DNA of 64,000 nt from assembly GCF_029916425.1 (NCBI RefSeq), contig NZ_JAHAVQ010000010.1, forward strand, positions 1 through 64,000. The letters are read 5' to 3'. Source of the DNA: Liquorilactobacillus sicerae (GTDB lineage Bacteria > Bacillota > Bacilli > Lactobacillales > Lactobacillaceae). A program made the position numbers and the translations under genes. Under the pieces are notes generated by a model, which worked only from the letters and a program-made list of their open reading frames with translations, was not told the DNA's origin and searched no databases. This document shows, piece by piece, positions 55,451 through 63,322 of this stretch. Positions within the stretch are counted from its first letter, which is position 1. Every line of letters begins with the position of its first letter.

Positions 55451-55930
55451 CTAATTTTCAGTTTCCAGACTGTTCTCAAGTATTTGCTGCAAATTTGTTT
55501 CCAAAGTCGCAGCAATTTTCTGAACTAATGATTGTTGATTTTGTTTAACTTCACTAACTAAGCCACAACTGTCGATTCTTAGACCTGAAGCATTAATTTT
55601 ATCAGCAATAACAATCAAATTAATTATCACATCTGTTTGACTTTCCAGCTCAAAAAAGTTGTCAATGTGATTGACATTCGCAAATGGCAAATTAATGATT
55701 CCTGTTTCAAGCAGGATCGAAACTGTTTGTCCATTCAGATCCAGTGGCTGTTCAAGTCGGCTCAATCTTTGTTTCGCCAGCATTTTTTCAAATTGCTCGA
55801 CTAGTTTTTGGGTGAGTTGTAAAACAACTGACCGCTCAGCTGTCTTCGTCATTTTTATTTGTGACAACACCTTTTCTTGGTAATCCTCATTTTCCACCTG
55901 ATGGATAAAATCAGCGACCTTGATTTTCAT
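55451..55930 (-). CDS. unknown conserved-looking protein
   Basis: 159 residues, no family recognised. Helical N-terminus (VADFIHQVENEDYQEKVLSQIKMTKTAER), a beta-rich middle (DLNGQTVSILLETGIINLPFANVNHIDNFF) and a helical, glutamine-rich C-terminus. No signal peptide or membrane segment. It is a single gene closed by a very strong terminator. Confidence 0.55.
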   Translation of the reverse strand: MKIKVADFIHQVENEDYQEKVLSQIKMTKTAERSVVLQLTQKLVEQFEKMLAKQRLSRLEQPLDLNGQTVSILLETGIINLPFANVNHIDNFFELESQTDVIINLIVIADKINASGLRIDSCGLVSEVKQNQQSLVQKIAATLETNLQQILENSLETEN

Positions 55931-56029
55931 ATATTCACATCCAAACTGCTTTTATAATATCAACTTAGTCCTATTTATCTTAAAAGCTAGTTTACATATT
56001 GTCAAACCTTCTTGATAATTAGTCGGCTA

Positions 56030-56674
56030 TCAAGTTGTCGCTTCTTTTTGCAAAAGCTGACTTCTGCCCCCTAATAGGACATTTTTGACTTCAAGGGCAA
56101 ACTGCTGACGGGAAAGTGGCTGCCATTTTGTTAGGTGTCGGCCAATCAACGGCAAGTGCTGACCAAACAATAGCAGCTGAGCTAATATCCAGGTACTTTG
56201 GCGCTGAGGATGATAAATTAGGCTGGGGTAAAGAAAGACTGCCCTTGTTTTTAGTTGCGACCTCAACAACTTTTCTGTCTCACGTTTAGTAACTAAATAA
56301 TTTTTTAGCAATCTTGGGGCAGTTTTAGCTGACACAAACAGCATTTTTACTGATTGATTTTCCTTAATCGCTGCTATTAATGGCAAAATTGGCTTGATTG
56401 TCAATTGCTGATACACCTGCTGATTTTTAGCGACCAGCACCCCTAACAAATCAACTACCCAATCTTGGTCAGCGATGATCTCAGCCCACTTGGGCGTTTT
56501 TTTTTGCAAATCAATTTTTAGCCAGTTGACTTGCGGAAATTTTTCTTTTAATTGTAAGCTTCCACCTGAACGAGAAATACTCGTGATTTTAAATTGTGGA
56601 TCCTTAGCCAGCTGGTCCAATATTCCTTGTCCAACAAAGCCTGATCCTCCCAGTAAAACTATTTTAATTGTCAT
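56030..56674 (-). CDS. NAD(P)-binding atypical short-chain dehydrogenase
   Basis: 214 residues from ATG 56674 (GGTGG upstream). IKIVLLGGSGFVGQGILDQL is an NAD(P) Rossmann motif, and QVNWLKIDLQKK and SAKTAPRLLKNYLVTKRETEKLL are as in NDUFA9/NmrA-like atypical SDRs. Function unknown; the catalytic Tyr-Lys pair looks diverged. Single gene. Confidence 0.8.
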   Translation of the reverse strand: MTIKIVLLGGSGFVGQGILDQLAKDPQFKITSISRSGGSLQLKEKFPQVNWLKIDLQKKTPKWAEIIADQDWVVDLLGVLVAKNQQVYQQLTIKPILPLIAAIKENQSVKMLFVSAKTAPRLLKNYLVTKRETEKLLRSQLKTRAVFLYPSLIYHPQRQSTWILAQLLLFGQHLPLIGRHLTKWQPLSRQQFALEVKNVLLGGRSQLLQKEATT

Positions 56675-56749
56675 TTTCCCACCACCAATTTTAATTATCA
56701 TACCAATTTTAAGACCTTGAATTGTCTAATTAAGTGTAAATGCATCACA

Positions 56750-56795
56750 AAAATAAAATAACAGATTCCGTCATAACGAAACCTGTTATTCCAAC
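56750..56795 (-). terminator. terminator after pyruvate oxidase
   Basis: AATAACAG pairs with CTGTTATT and continues with imperfect TTCG/CGAA pairing; the minus strand runs into a T-rich stretch. Confidence 0.8.
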
Positions 56796-56807
56796 TAAGG
56801 TTTATTT

Positions 56808-58550
56808 TTAGAAGAATTGCCGCATAATATCTTTCAGCGGTGGCAATTCGGGAATCTTCCAATAATTTTCAAGATACTCCTGACCAAATTTCATGTAGCC
56901 TTTAGCCTCATCCATGACGATCTTGCCTGGCAATGGAGCATTATCTTGAACATAAGCATTGATCAAAACCGGCTTATCAGTCACTTTGTAGGCCTTATCA
57001 AGAGCCTGTTTAAATTCGGCATTGCTTTTGACGTTAAAACCAATGCCGCCACAAGCTTCAGCAAATTTAGCGTAATCCAGATCAGCCAAATCAATTTGGT
57101 AATTCAATTGGCCAGCTGACTGCTGTTCATATTCAATAAATGCTAATTTTTGATTATTCAAAACCACACAGATAATGGGCAGTTTGTATTTAACAGCCGT
57201 TACAAAGTCCTGCATCACCATTGCAAAAGCACCATCACCATTAAGAGTCAAGACTTGACGATCGGGATAAGCGACTTGAGCAGCAATTGCTCCTGGCAAG
57301 CCGCAGCCCATAGTACCAAGCCAAGCAGAGATTGCAAACTGCTGATCTTTTTTAACATGCAGATAACGAGCACTCCAAGATGTTGAAGTCCCGACATCAA
57401 TTGAATAAACCATGTTATCAGGAGCTGTTTCATCAATATAAGCAACTAAACTTTCTGGTGAAGCCGGCGCTGTATCCATTTCACGTTTAGCCTGCATCCA
57501 TTTGTTCCAGTTGCTCATATTCTTTTGACAAGCATCCAAGAACTTTTCATCTGAACGCAACTGGCCTTTTTGATTTAATTGGGTAATAACTTTAGTAACA
57601 TCACCTTGAATCGCCACATCAACACTATAACGTTTACCAAGATTTTCCGCTTTGACATCAACTTGGATGCATTTAGCTTGGCCTTTGTTGGGCAAATATG
57701 GGCGATACGGATAGTTAGTACCTAATAAAACTAGTAAGTCTGCACTCTTCATTGCTTCATAGGCCGGTTTAGTTCCTAATTTACCAACATTGCCTAATGA
57801 ATTAGGATGATCATCAGCAACTGTGCCTTTAGCTGGTAAGGTTTCAATAAATGGAATCTTATTTTGTTCTACGAATTGCTGAATGGCAGCTCCAGCAGCC
57901 GATTCTTTAGCGCCAACACCTAATAAGACAATCGGTTTAGCTGCCTGCTGAATCAACTCAGCAGCTTGATCTAATTGAGTTGAATCAATTTCTGGTTTGC
58001 TTAAAACAAAAGCCTTTGCAGAAGATTTATACGCTGCTTTTAATTTTTGATCTGGAATGTCATCTGGAATCGTCAAAACAGCTACGCCTTTGTTCTCATA
58101 AGCACTGCGAACTGCCTGATCAACAACTTCAGCTAAGTTGTCAACTGAAGAAATTGAACGGTTAAAAACAGCTACATCATCAAAAAGCTTAGCAGTATTA
58201 ACTTCTTGGAAATAACCCTCATTCAAAGATTTTGAGGTCACCTGACCAAGAAGTGCCAAAACTGGAACGTGATCCATTTTGGCATCATATAAGCCGTTAA
58301 GTAAATGAATGGCACCCGGACCACCAATTGATAAGCAAACGCCTAATTTTCCGGTATACTTAGCATCCGCAGCTGCCGCTAAGGCCGCTACTTCTTCATG
58401 TCTAACTTGAATAAATTTGACCTGATCTTTTTGCCGCCGCAAAGCATCAACAGTCGTATCGATTGAGTCACCAGGCAACCCATAAACTGTTTTTACTCCC
58501 CAATCTACCAAAACATCAACCAGTAGATCTGCACCTTTTAAATTTGCCAT
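56808..58550 (-). CDS. spxB: pyruvate oxidase
   Basis: 580 residues. Oxidises pyruvate with O2 and phosphate to acetyl-phosphate, CO2 and H2O2, using FAD and thiamine diphosphate. VYGLPGDSIDTT, RHEEVAALAAAADAKYTGKLGVC (cofactor Glu), LLGTNYPYRPYLP in the FAD domain, and GDGAFAMVMQDFVTAVKYKLPIICVVLNN (ThDP-Mg site) are diagnostic. AGGGAG precedes the ATG. An upstream region with four TTGTGAA sites suggests redox or carbon control. Confidence 0.94.
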   Translation of the reverse strand: MANLKGADLLVDVLVDWGVKTVYGLPGDSIDTTVDALRRQKDQVKFIQVRHEEVAALAAAADAKYTGKLGVCLSIGGPGAIHLLNGLYDAKMDHVPVLALLGQVTSKSLNEGYFQEVNTAKLFDDVAVFNRSISSVDNLAEVVDQAVRSAYENKGVAVLTIPDDIPDQKLKAAYKSSAKAFVLSKPEIDSTQLDQAAELIQQAAKPIVLLGVGAKESAAGAAIQQFVEQNKIPFIETLPAKGTVADDHPNSLGNVGKLGTKPAYEAMKSADLLVLLGTNYPYRPYLPNKGQAKCIQVDVKAENLGKRYSVDVAIQGDVTKVITQLNQKGQLRSDEKFLDACQKNMSNWNKWMQAKREMDTAPASPESLVAYIDETAPDNMVYSIDVGTSTSWSARYLHVKKDQQFAISAWLGTMGCGLPGAIAAQVAYPDRQVLTLNGDGAFAMVMQDFVTAVKYKLPIICVVLNNQKLAFIEYEQQSAGQLNYQIDLADLDYAKFAEACGGIGFNVKSNAEFKQALDKAYKVTDKPVLINAYVQDNAPLPGKIVMDEAKGYMKFGQEYLENYWKIPELPPLKDIMRQFF

Positions 58551-58644
58551 GTTAACACTCCCTATTTTAATCTAGTTCCGAAAACCTGAATCTAAATCTA
58601 TTCTAACGCAAAAAAGGTTTTACACAACAATAATCTGCTTGATT

Positions 58645-58785
58645 TTCACAAAAATTCTGCTTGTTTCGGCTAAAAATCCTTTTTTTCACAAATTTCAAGG
58701 CCAACAAACCCCAAACTTATAATCAGATTCCAAACATATTCACAAACTTCAAAGCTTTCGTTCGATTTTGTAGATAGTTTCACAA
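58645..58785 (-). promoter_or_regulatory. four TTGTGAA motifs upstream of pyruvate oxidase
   Basis: On the minus strand TTGTGAA occurs at 58779-58785, 58739-58745, 58685-58691 and 58645-58651, with start-to-start distances of 40, 54 and 40 bases. TTGTGAA is the half-site of Rex (NADH-sensing) operators, but no inverted partner is next to any of them. The whole 58551-58839 stretch is non-coding. Confidence 0.45.
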
Positions 58786-58793
58786 TTAAAATA

Positions 58794-58826
58794 AAAAACC
58801 CAGAAAAGGTCATCTTCTCTGAGTTA
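58794..58826 (-). terminator. terminator after the L,D-transpeptidase homologue
   Basis: Minus-strand AACTCAGAGAAG pairs with TTTTCTGGGTT, followed by T6. Confidence 0.78.
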
Positions 58827-58839
58827 TAAACTATATTTG

Positions 58840-59469
58840 TTAATTACGTTCAATTAAAATCGTTGTGCCTGTTGGAATATTTTGATAGAACCATTTGGCA
58901 TCCCTGACTGATAGCCAGATATTGCCATGCGTGTTTGGCACATCTTTTTGATCTCCCAATGAAGCTGCCTGAGTACTGATAAAATTTCGATTAACATCGG
59001 TGGGAACGGATTGAATCAAATTTTGCCCAGACTGTTTCCAAGCAATCCAGTATTTGCCACCCTGATTAGTTGCCGGATCATAATAAAATCGGCCACGATT
59101 GTCCCTTAATTGATATTTCCCTGGTAACACGCGGTTGGTCTGCTTAACTTTTTGCCAGCTAGCTGAAATATACATCGTATAAATTTTTTTATTTTTGGAA
59201 TACAAATAAAGCTTTTGCTTGACTAAATTAATTTTGACTTTTAATTTATCAACGCGACTGTTTTTAATTTCTGGATACTTAATAGTTTGTGAAGATTTAT
59301 GCCAATCAACCGGATAGCGTAAATGATTACTATGAAACTGCTTTGCTTTTTTAGCATCTTGTTTAAGTTCAATTGACCTTTGTTGTTCGGCTTGTTTAAC
59401 ATAAAAATAACTAGCACCAGCCGCTACCACTAATAACAGTGCAACTATCCACGCGATAACCTTTTTCAT
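58840..59469 (-). CDS. YkuD/L,D-transpeptidase-fold protein lacking the catalytic Cys
   Basis: 209 residues. N-terminal signal anchor (KKVIAWIVALLLVVAAGASYFYVK) and a YkuD domain from about residue 76 (LKVKINLVKQKLYLYSKNKKIYTM ... VLPGKYQL ... LSVRDAKWFYQNIPTGTTI). The canonical SHGC(I/V)R reads THGNIW here: Asn183 replaces the catalytic Cys and Trp185 the Arg, so cross-linking activity should be absent. It may bind peptidoglycan instead. The start overlaps the ABC-F stop by four bases. Confidence 0.85.
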   Translation of the reverse strand: MKKVIAWIVALLLVVAAGASYFYVKQAEQQRSIELKQDAKKAKQFHSNHLRYPVDWHKSSQTIKYPEIKNSRVDKLKVKINLVKQKLYLYSKNKKIYTMYISASWQKVKQTNRVLPGKYQLRDNRGRFYYDPATNQGGKYWIAWKQSGQNLIQSVPTDVNRNFISTQAASLGDQKDVPNTHGNIWLSVRDAKWFYQNIPTGTTILIERN

Positions 59470-61019
59470 CGTTTATTTCCTCCCAAACGAATATTTTCAA
59501 CATTTAGAATCTGATCGACCCATCCCTGATAAAAATCAGCTTCATGCGTAACTAGTAAAACATTTCCTGCATAAGCCTTCAAAGCTTGCTTCAAAGCAGC
59601 TTTCGTCTGATCATCTAAATGGTTAGTCGGCTCATCCAGGATCAAAAAATTAGCCGGTGTTAATGCAAGTAAACATAGCTTGACCTTAGTTTGTTCACCA
59701 CCACTTAATAGTTTGATTGGTTGCATAATATTTTCTGCGCTCAAGCCCACTCGAGCTAAGTGTTGACGAATTATTTTAGGCTCAAGCTTCGGATATTGAT
59801 CATGAACAATTTTTAATGGCGTCTGTTGTGAATTAGACCAAATTAGATCTTGACTAAAATAGCCAACCTTAGCGGCTGCTACAAAAGAAGCTTCGCCACC
59901 GAAAACTGGGATCAATCCCAGGATCGACTTGATCAACGTTGATTTTCCAACTCCATTAAAACCCTTTAAAACCATTTTTTCACCATGACTCAAGGTAAAA
60001 GAAACCGGTTTAAGCAATGCTCGTTGATAACCAACTGATAAATTCTTGACGGTCAAAGTTTCAGCTGACAATAACTCCAAGTAGGGAAAATTAAAATGTG
60101 CTGTCCGAGTATTTTCTGGCGGATCGACCAAAGTTAATTTATCTAATCTTTTTTGTCTGGATTTTGCAAGTGTTGAACGTGAACCAGCTTTATTCTTGCG
60201 AATGTAGGCTTCATCTTTTTCGATTTGACGTTGTTGTTTTTCATAAGCTTTTTGCTGGCTTTCCAAACGTTGCTTTTTTTGTTTGATAGCCGCTTGAAAA
60301 CTCCCAGTATATTTAGTGATTTCCCCCAGCGAAACATCAATAATAGTATTCGTAACTCGCTCTAAGAAATTAAAATCATGCGAGACGACCATGAAACTTC
60401 CTGGAAAAGAATTCAAATAGCTAATCAACCACTCAATATGTTGCGTATCCAAATAATTAGTTGGTTCATCAAGCAATAAAACATTTGGTTGTTCCAGCAA
60501 CAGTTTGGCCAAAATAATTTTGGAACGTTGGCCGCCACTACATCTTGAAACTTCGCATTCTTTCCCTAAAGCATCAATTCCCAGCCCGGTCATTACTTGA
60601 TCAATTTTTGTTTCAAGTTCATAAAAATCACCCGCTTCAAGTTGCTCTTGATATCGACCAGCCCTTTCCAACAGTTGATCGGCTGGTGATTTAGCATATT
60701 CTTCATAACACTTGTCCTGTAATTCACTGATTCGATAAAGTTTGGCAAAGGCCGATTTCAAAAACTCAAAAATCGTCAAGCCTTGAGCTGTTTGGACATA
60801 TTGATCCAAGTAGCCAATTGTGATTCCTTTTTGCCAACGAATATTTCCTTCATCTGGTAATTGTTGGCCGGTAATGATCTTGATCAAAGTACTCTTGCCA
60901 GCCCCATTTTGTCCAATCACTCCCATATGATCTTCCTTATTCAACTGAAAGCTAGCATTCTGATACAGTCGTTTATCGGCAAATGATTGCGATAAGCCTT
61001 CAACTTCTAAAATACTCAT
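59466..61019 (-). CDS. ABC-F family ATPase
   Basis: 517 residues, no membrane domain. Two ATPase cassettes: Walker A GQNGAGKSTLIK (about 36-47) and GFNGVGKSTLIK, signatures RCSGGQRSKI and LLSGGEQTKV, Walker B LLLDEPTNYLD and LILDEPTNHLD, joined by a basic linker (RLESQQKAYEKQQRQIEKDEAYIRKNKAGSRS). Such proteins act on ribosomes as translation factors or resistance proteins; the form resembles YbiT. GAGGGAG precedes the ATG. Coupled to the L,D-transpeptidase homologue. Confidence 0.93.
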   Translation of the reverse strand: MSILEVEGLSQSFADKRLYQNASFQLNKEDHMGVIGQNGAGKSTLIKIITGQQLPDEGNIRWQKGITIGYLDQYVQTAQGLTIFEFLKSAFAKLYRISELQDKCYEEYAKSPADQLLERAGRYQEQLEAGDFYELETKIDQVMTGLGIDALGKECEVSRCSGGQRSKIILAKLLLEQPNVLLLDEPTNYLDTQHIEWLISYLNSFPGSFMVVSHDFNFLERVTNTIIDVSLGEITKYTGSFQAAIKQKKQRLESQQKAYEKQQRQIEKDEAYIRKNKAGSRSTLAKSRQKRLDKLTLVDPPENTRTAHFNFPYLELLSAETLTVKNLSVGYQRALLKPVSFTLSHGEKMVLKGFNGVGKSTLIKSILGLIPVFGGEASFVAAAKVGYFSQDLIWSNSQQTPLKIVHDQYPKLEPKIIRQHLARVGLSAENIMQPIKLLSGGEQTKVKLCLLALTPANFLILDEPTNHLDDQTKAALKQALKAYAGNVLLVTHEADFYQGWVDQILNVENIRLGGNKR

Positions 61020-61059
61020 TTTTCTCCCTCTTACTTGGAATTATAACACTTAAAAAAAT

Positions 61060-61102
61060 GCAAAAAAAAACCATCACAAAACGCCAAACGCCTTATGCTG
61101 GT
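61060..61102 (-). terminator. weak terminator after the 46-residue gene
   Basis: ACCAGCAT and GTGATGGT can pair (one mismatch, one G-T) on the minus strand, followed by T8-9. Confidence 0.5.
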
Positions 61103-61115
61103 TAATTCTGATCAA

Positions 61116-61256
61116 TTAATTAGCTTTCTTTTCTAATTCTTCACGGTCTTTTAAAAATGCTAAAACAGCTTGATGCTGCGCACGACGCTTTTTAATATTC
61201 TTTTGGTTTACCGGGCGACGATCATTTGCGACCCCGACATGCGTATTCTGGGACAT
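61116..61256 (-). CDS. small basic protein, 46 residues
   Basis: MSQNTHVGVANDRRPVNQKNIKKRR followed by a helix (QHQAVLAFLKDREELEKKAN). AGGAGA stands seven bases before the ATG. The basic stretch suggests binding to RNA or ribosomes; no family is recognised. Probably a genuine small gene between rgg and the ABC-F gene. Confidence 0.65.
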   Translation of the reverse strand: MSQNTHVGVANDRRPVNQKNIKKRRAQHQAVLAFLKDREELEKKAN

Positions 61257-61337
61257 TTCGCGGTTCTCCTTTCAATTAAACTAAACATTTACTTATTTTA
61301 CACTGAAAGCTAGTAACTTTCAAGTTATTCCCAATCA

Positions 61338-62231
61338 TCAAACTCTTCGCTGACGACTGCTTTCTTGCAAACGAGTACTTAAAATATCTTGTAAAATAGT
61401 AACTTGTTTTCGATACATATCTTCCAAACCTAATTTTTGATATAACTCGAAAGTTGCTGAAATCGCTTTAATTCCTTCTTCGTAATCACCATCATCGATT
61501 ACTTTTAATCCCCTGAAAAAGTTTTTGCATCCCAATGCAAAAACATTATCGGGCGATGTCTTGGTCTGTTCCAGCATTGTATAATATAAAGCTGTATCAT
61601 TCTTACGGTTTGTCTTCATAAATAGCAAGATAACCCGACATAATACCCTGACCTTAAGATTCTCCATTCGAATATCGTGCGACTTATCATCACTAAACCA
61701 CTCATGACTTTCCAATAGTTTTGCCAAAGAAGAACCATCAAATAGAAATAGTGCATCGACTAATAAAGTGTATTCATACCGCGTCCAATATTGACTGCGC
61801 GATAAGAAGTGAATAATTTCATGTCTTTCTGCTAAATAGCTCTCATTCTTGCTTAGAAACTTTCTCATACCACAAGCTACAACCTCTAAATTATAAAACC
61901 TAACTAATTGGTTGTTTTGATAGCTACGATCAATTTTTCGTTCTAAAACTTTGATTTCATTTGTATTTCTTTGCTGAAAAGCATCGATCAAGCTTTGATG
62001 ATATTCTTGATAATGAGTATGCTCATTGTTTTGTCTTTTGAAAAGCGTAATAAACTCAGCCGCCCCAAGATTTAAACGGTCTAAGATATGTAAAAAAGTA
62101 TCTGCTGTTGTTTCAACTAAACCACTTTCATACTTGTAATACATTGATCTTGACAATAAGCCGCCATAAATGGTCTTAGCTTTGATTCCCTTTGATGTTC
62201 TAATACTTCTAATTAATTCTCCAGTTTTCAT
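61338..62231 (-). CDS. Rgg/GadR/MutR-family regulator
   Basis: 297 residues. N-terminal helix-turn-helix (GELIRSIRTSKGIKAKTIYGGLLSRSMYYKYESGLVETTADTFLHILDRL) and a C-terminal all-helical TPR-like domain of about 220 residues, the layout of Rgg-type regulators that respond to short peptides or other signals. GGAGGAG precedes the ATG by 11 bases. No typical short hydrophobic pheromone gene was found next to it; a co-directional 54-codon ORF lies upstream. Confidence 0.85.
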   Translation of the reverse strand: MKTGELIRSIRTSKGIKAKTIYGGLLSRSMYYKYESGLVETTADTFLHILDRLNLGAAEFITLFKRQNNEHTHYQEYHQSLIDAFQQRNTNEIKVLERKIDRSYQNNQLVRFYNLEVVACGMRKFLSKNESYLAERHEIIHFLSRSQYWTRYEYTLLVDALFLFDGSSLAKLLESHEWFSDDKSHDIRMENLKVRVLCRVILLFMKTNRKNDTALYYTMLEQTKTSPDNVFALGCKNFFRGLKVIDDGDYEEGIKAISATFELYQKLGLEDMYRKQVTILQDILSTRLQESSRQRRV

Positions 62232-62386
62232 GAAAACATTTTCTCCTCCACTTCTTACCCTTAATCATTTAAGTACGGAACTTGGTTTATTAAAGGTTAT
62301 CCAAATTAGCTTGATTTTCTTAAAAACATAATGTTTATTCTTGAAAATCTTGTTAAACGCCTAAAAAGGCAGATAAACTATTATTG

Positions 62387-62551
62387 TTAAAAATTTAAGG
62401 CTGGAATTGAATTGCTTTTAGCACTCAACTTTTTACTTATGGTTTCATCTTTCTGTGCTTGACAGTTGTTCACATATTTCACAAAATAACAACCGCCGTT
62501 CAACAACCAAGATAATTGAGCTGGACACCTAAAAGGTTTACCCAAAGCCAT
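62387..62551 (-). CDS. unexplained 54-residue ORF upstream of rgg
   Basis: 54 codons from ATG 62551, co-directional with rgg and ending 155 bases before it. The product is Cys- and aromatic-containing (ALGKPFRCPAQLSWLLNG, then GCYFVKYVNNCQAQKDETISKKL). There is no good ribosome site (AAGAAG is too far away), but TTGATA/TAAATA upstream could be a promoter. It may be a real small protein, a translated repeat or chance. Apart from it, 62232-62795 holds no recognisable feature. Confidence 0.3.
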   Translation of the reverse strand: MALGKPFRCPAQLSWLLNGGCYFVKYVNNCQAQKDETISKKLSAKSNSIPALNF

Positions 62552-62795
62552 CAAACAATTAACATTTTTCTTCTTAAAACAGCTCTAGTGTATTTAATCG
62601 GCTCTTTTTACAGAATATCAAGTATTTGTTAAACAAATTTTCGACTATCTGAAATATTTTGATTGATTGATCCAATAAACTTATCAAACACCTCAAAAAT
62701 GGATTAGTAAAATAGAAAAGTTTTCGTAAAAATCATCGTTTTAGCTCATTGTAATTATAAGTAAAGCTGAAGAAAGCAAGGAGCTCCAGTTAGCA

Positions 62796-63167
62796 TCATT
62801 TTCCATTTTCTTTTAATAAATCGCGAATCTCCTCTAAAAGCTGTACTTCAGGAGCTGTAACCGGTTCCTCATTCTTTTTCCTAACCAAAAATTTATTAAC
62901 AACTTTTACTAAAATGAAAACAACAAATGCAATTATCAGAAAATTAATAACCGCGTTTAAAAAACTGCCAACTCTAAAAGTCGCTCCAGCAATCTTAAAA
63001 ACCCAATCCGAGAAATCAATCCCCCCAATAAATAACCCGATCAAAGGATTAATTAAATAATCAACTAAGGATTTGACAATGGTTGTAAAAGCACTACCAA
63101 TAATTACACCAACAGCCAAATCAATTACATTTCCTCGTGAAATAAATTCTTTAAATTCCTTTATCAA
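62796..63167 (-). CDS. mscL: large-conductance mechanosensitive channel
   Basis: 123 residues. KEFKEFISRGNVIDLAVGVIIGSAFTTIVKSLVDYLINPLIG is the conserved first helix, and FLNAVINFLIIAFVVFILVKVVNKF is the second. It opens on membrane tension to release solutes under hypo-osmotic shock. TTG start at 63167 behind GGGGTG. Single gene. Confidence 0.96.
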   Translation of the reverse strand: MIKEFKEFISRGNVIDLAVGVIIGSAFTTIVKSLVDYLINPLIGLFIGGIDFSDWVFKIAGATFRVGSFLNAVINFLIIAFVVFILVKVVNKFLVRKKNEEPVTAPEVQLLEEIRDLLKENGK

Positions 63168-63322
63168 TCACTTTCACCCCACTATTATGATTACTCCTAC
63201 TGTACCAATACCAAAAGTCATTTTCAAGAGAATATTTAATTTGTTAGTAATGTATAAATCTTTTCTTTATTAAATATCTATGTTAAATTCAAATAAATAC
63301 TAAAAAAGGATAGATTATTACC

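Noticed and set aside
62232-62335. 33-codon and 19-codon plus-strand ORFs opposite and beside the rgg start, as pheromone candidates
   Set aside because: Neither has a ribosome site, and the first lies opposite the rgg start; composition is not that of a secreted pheromone.
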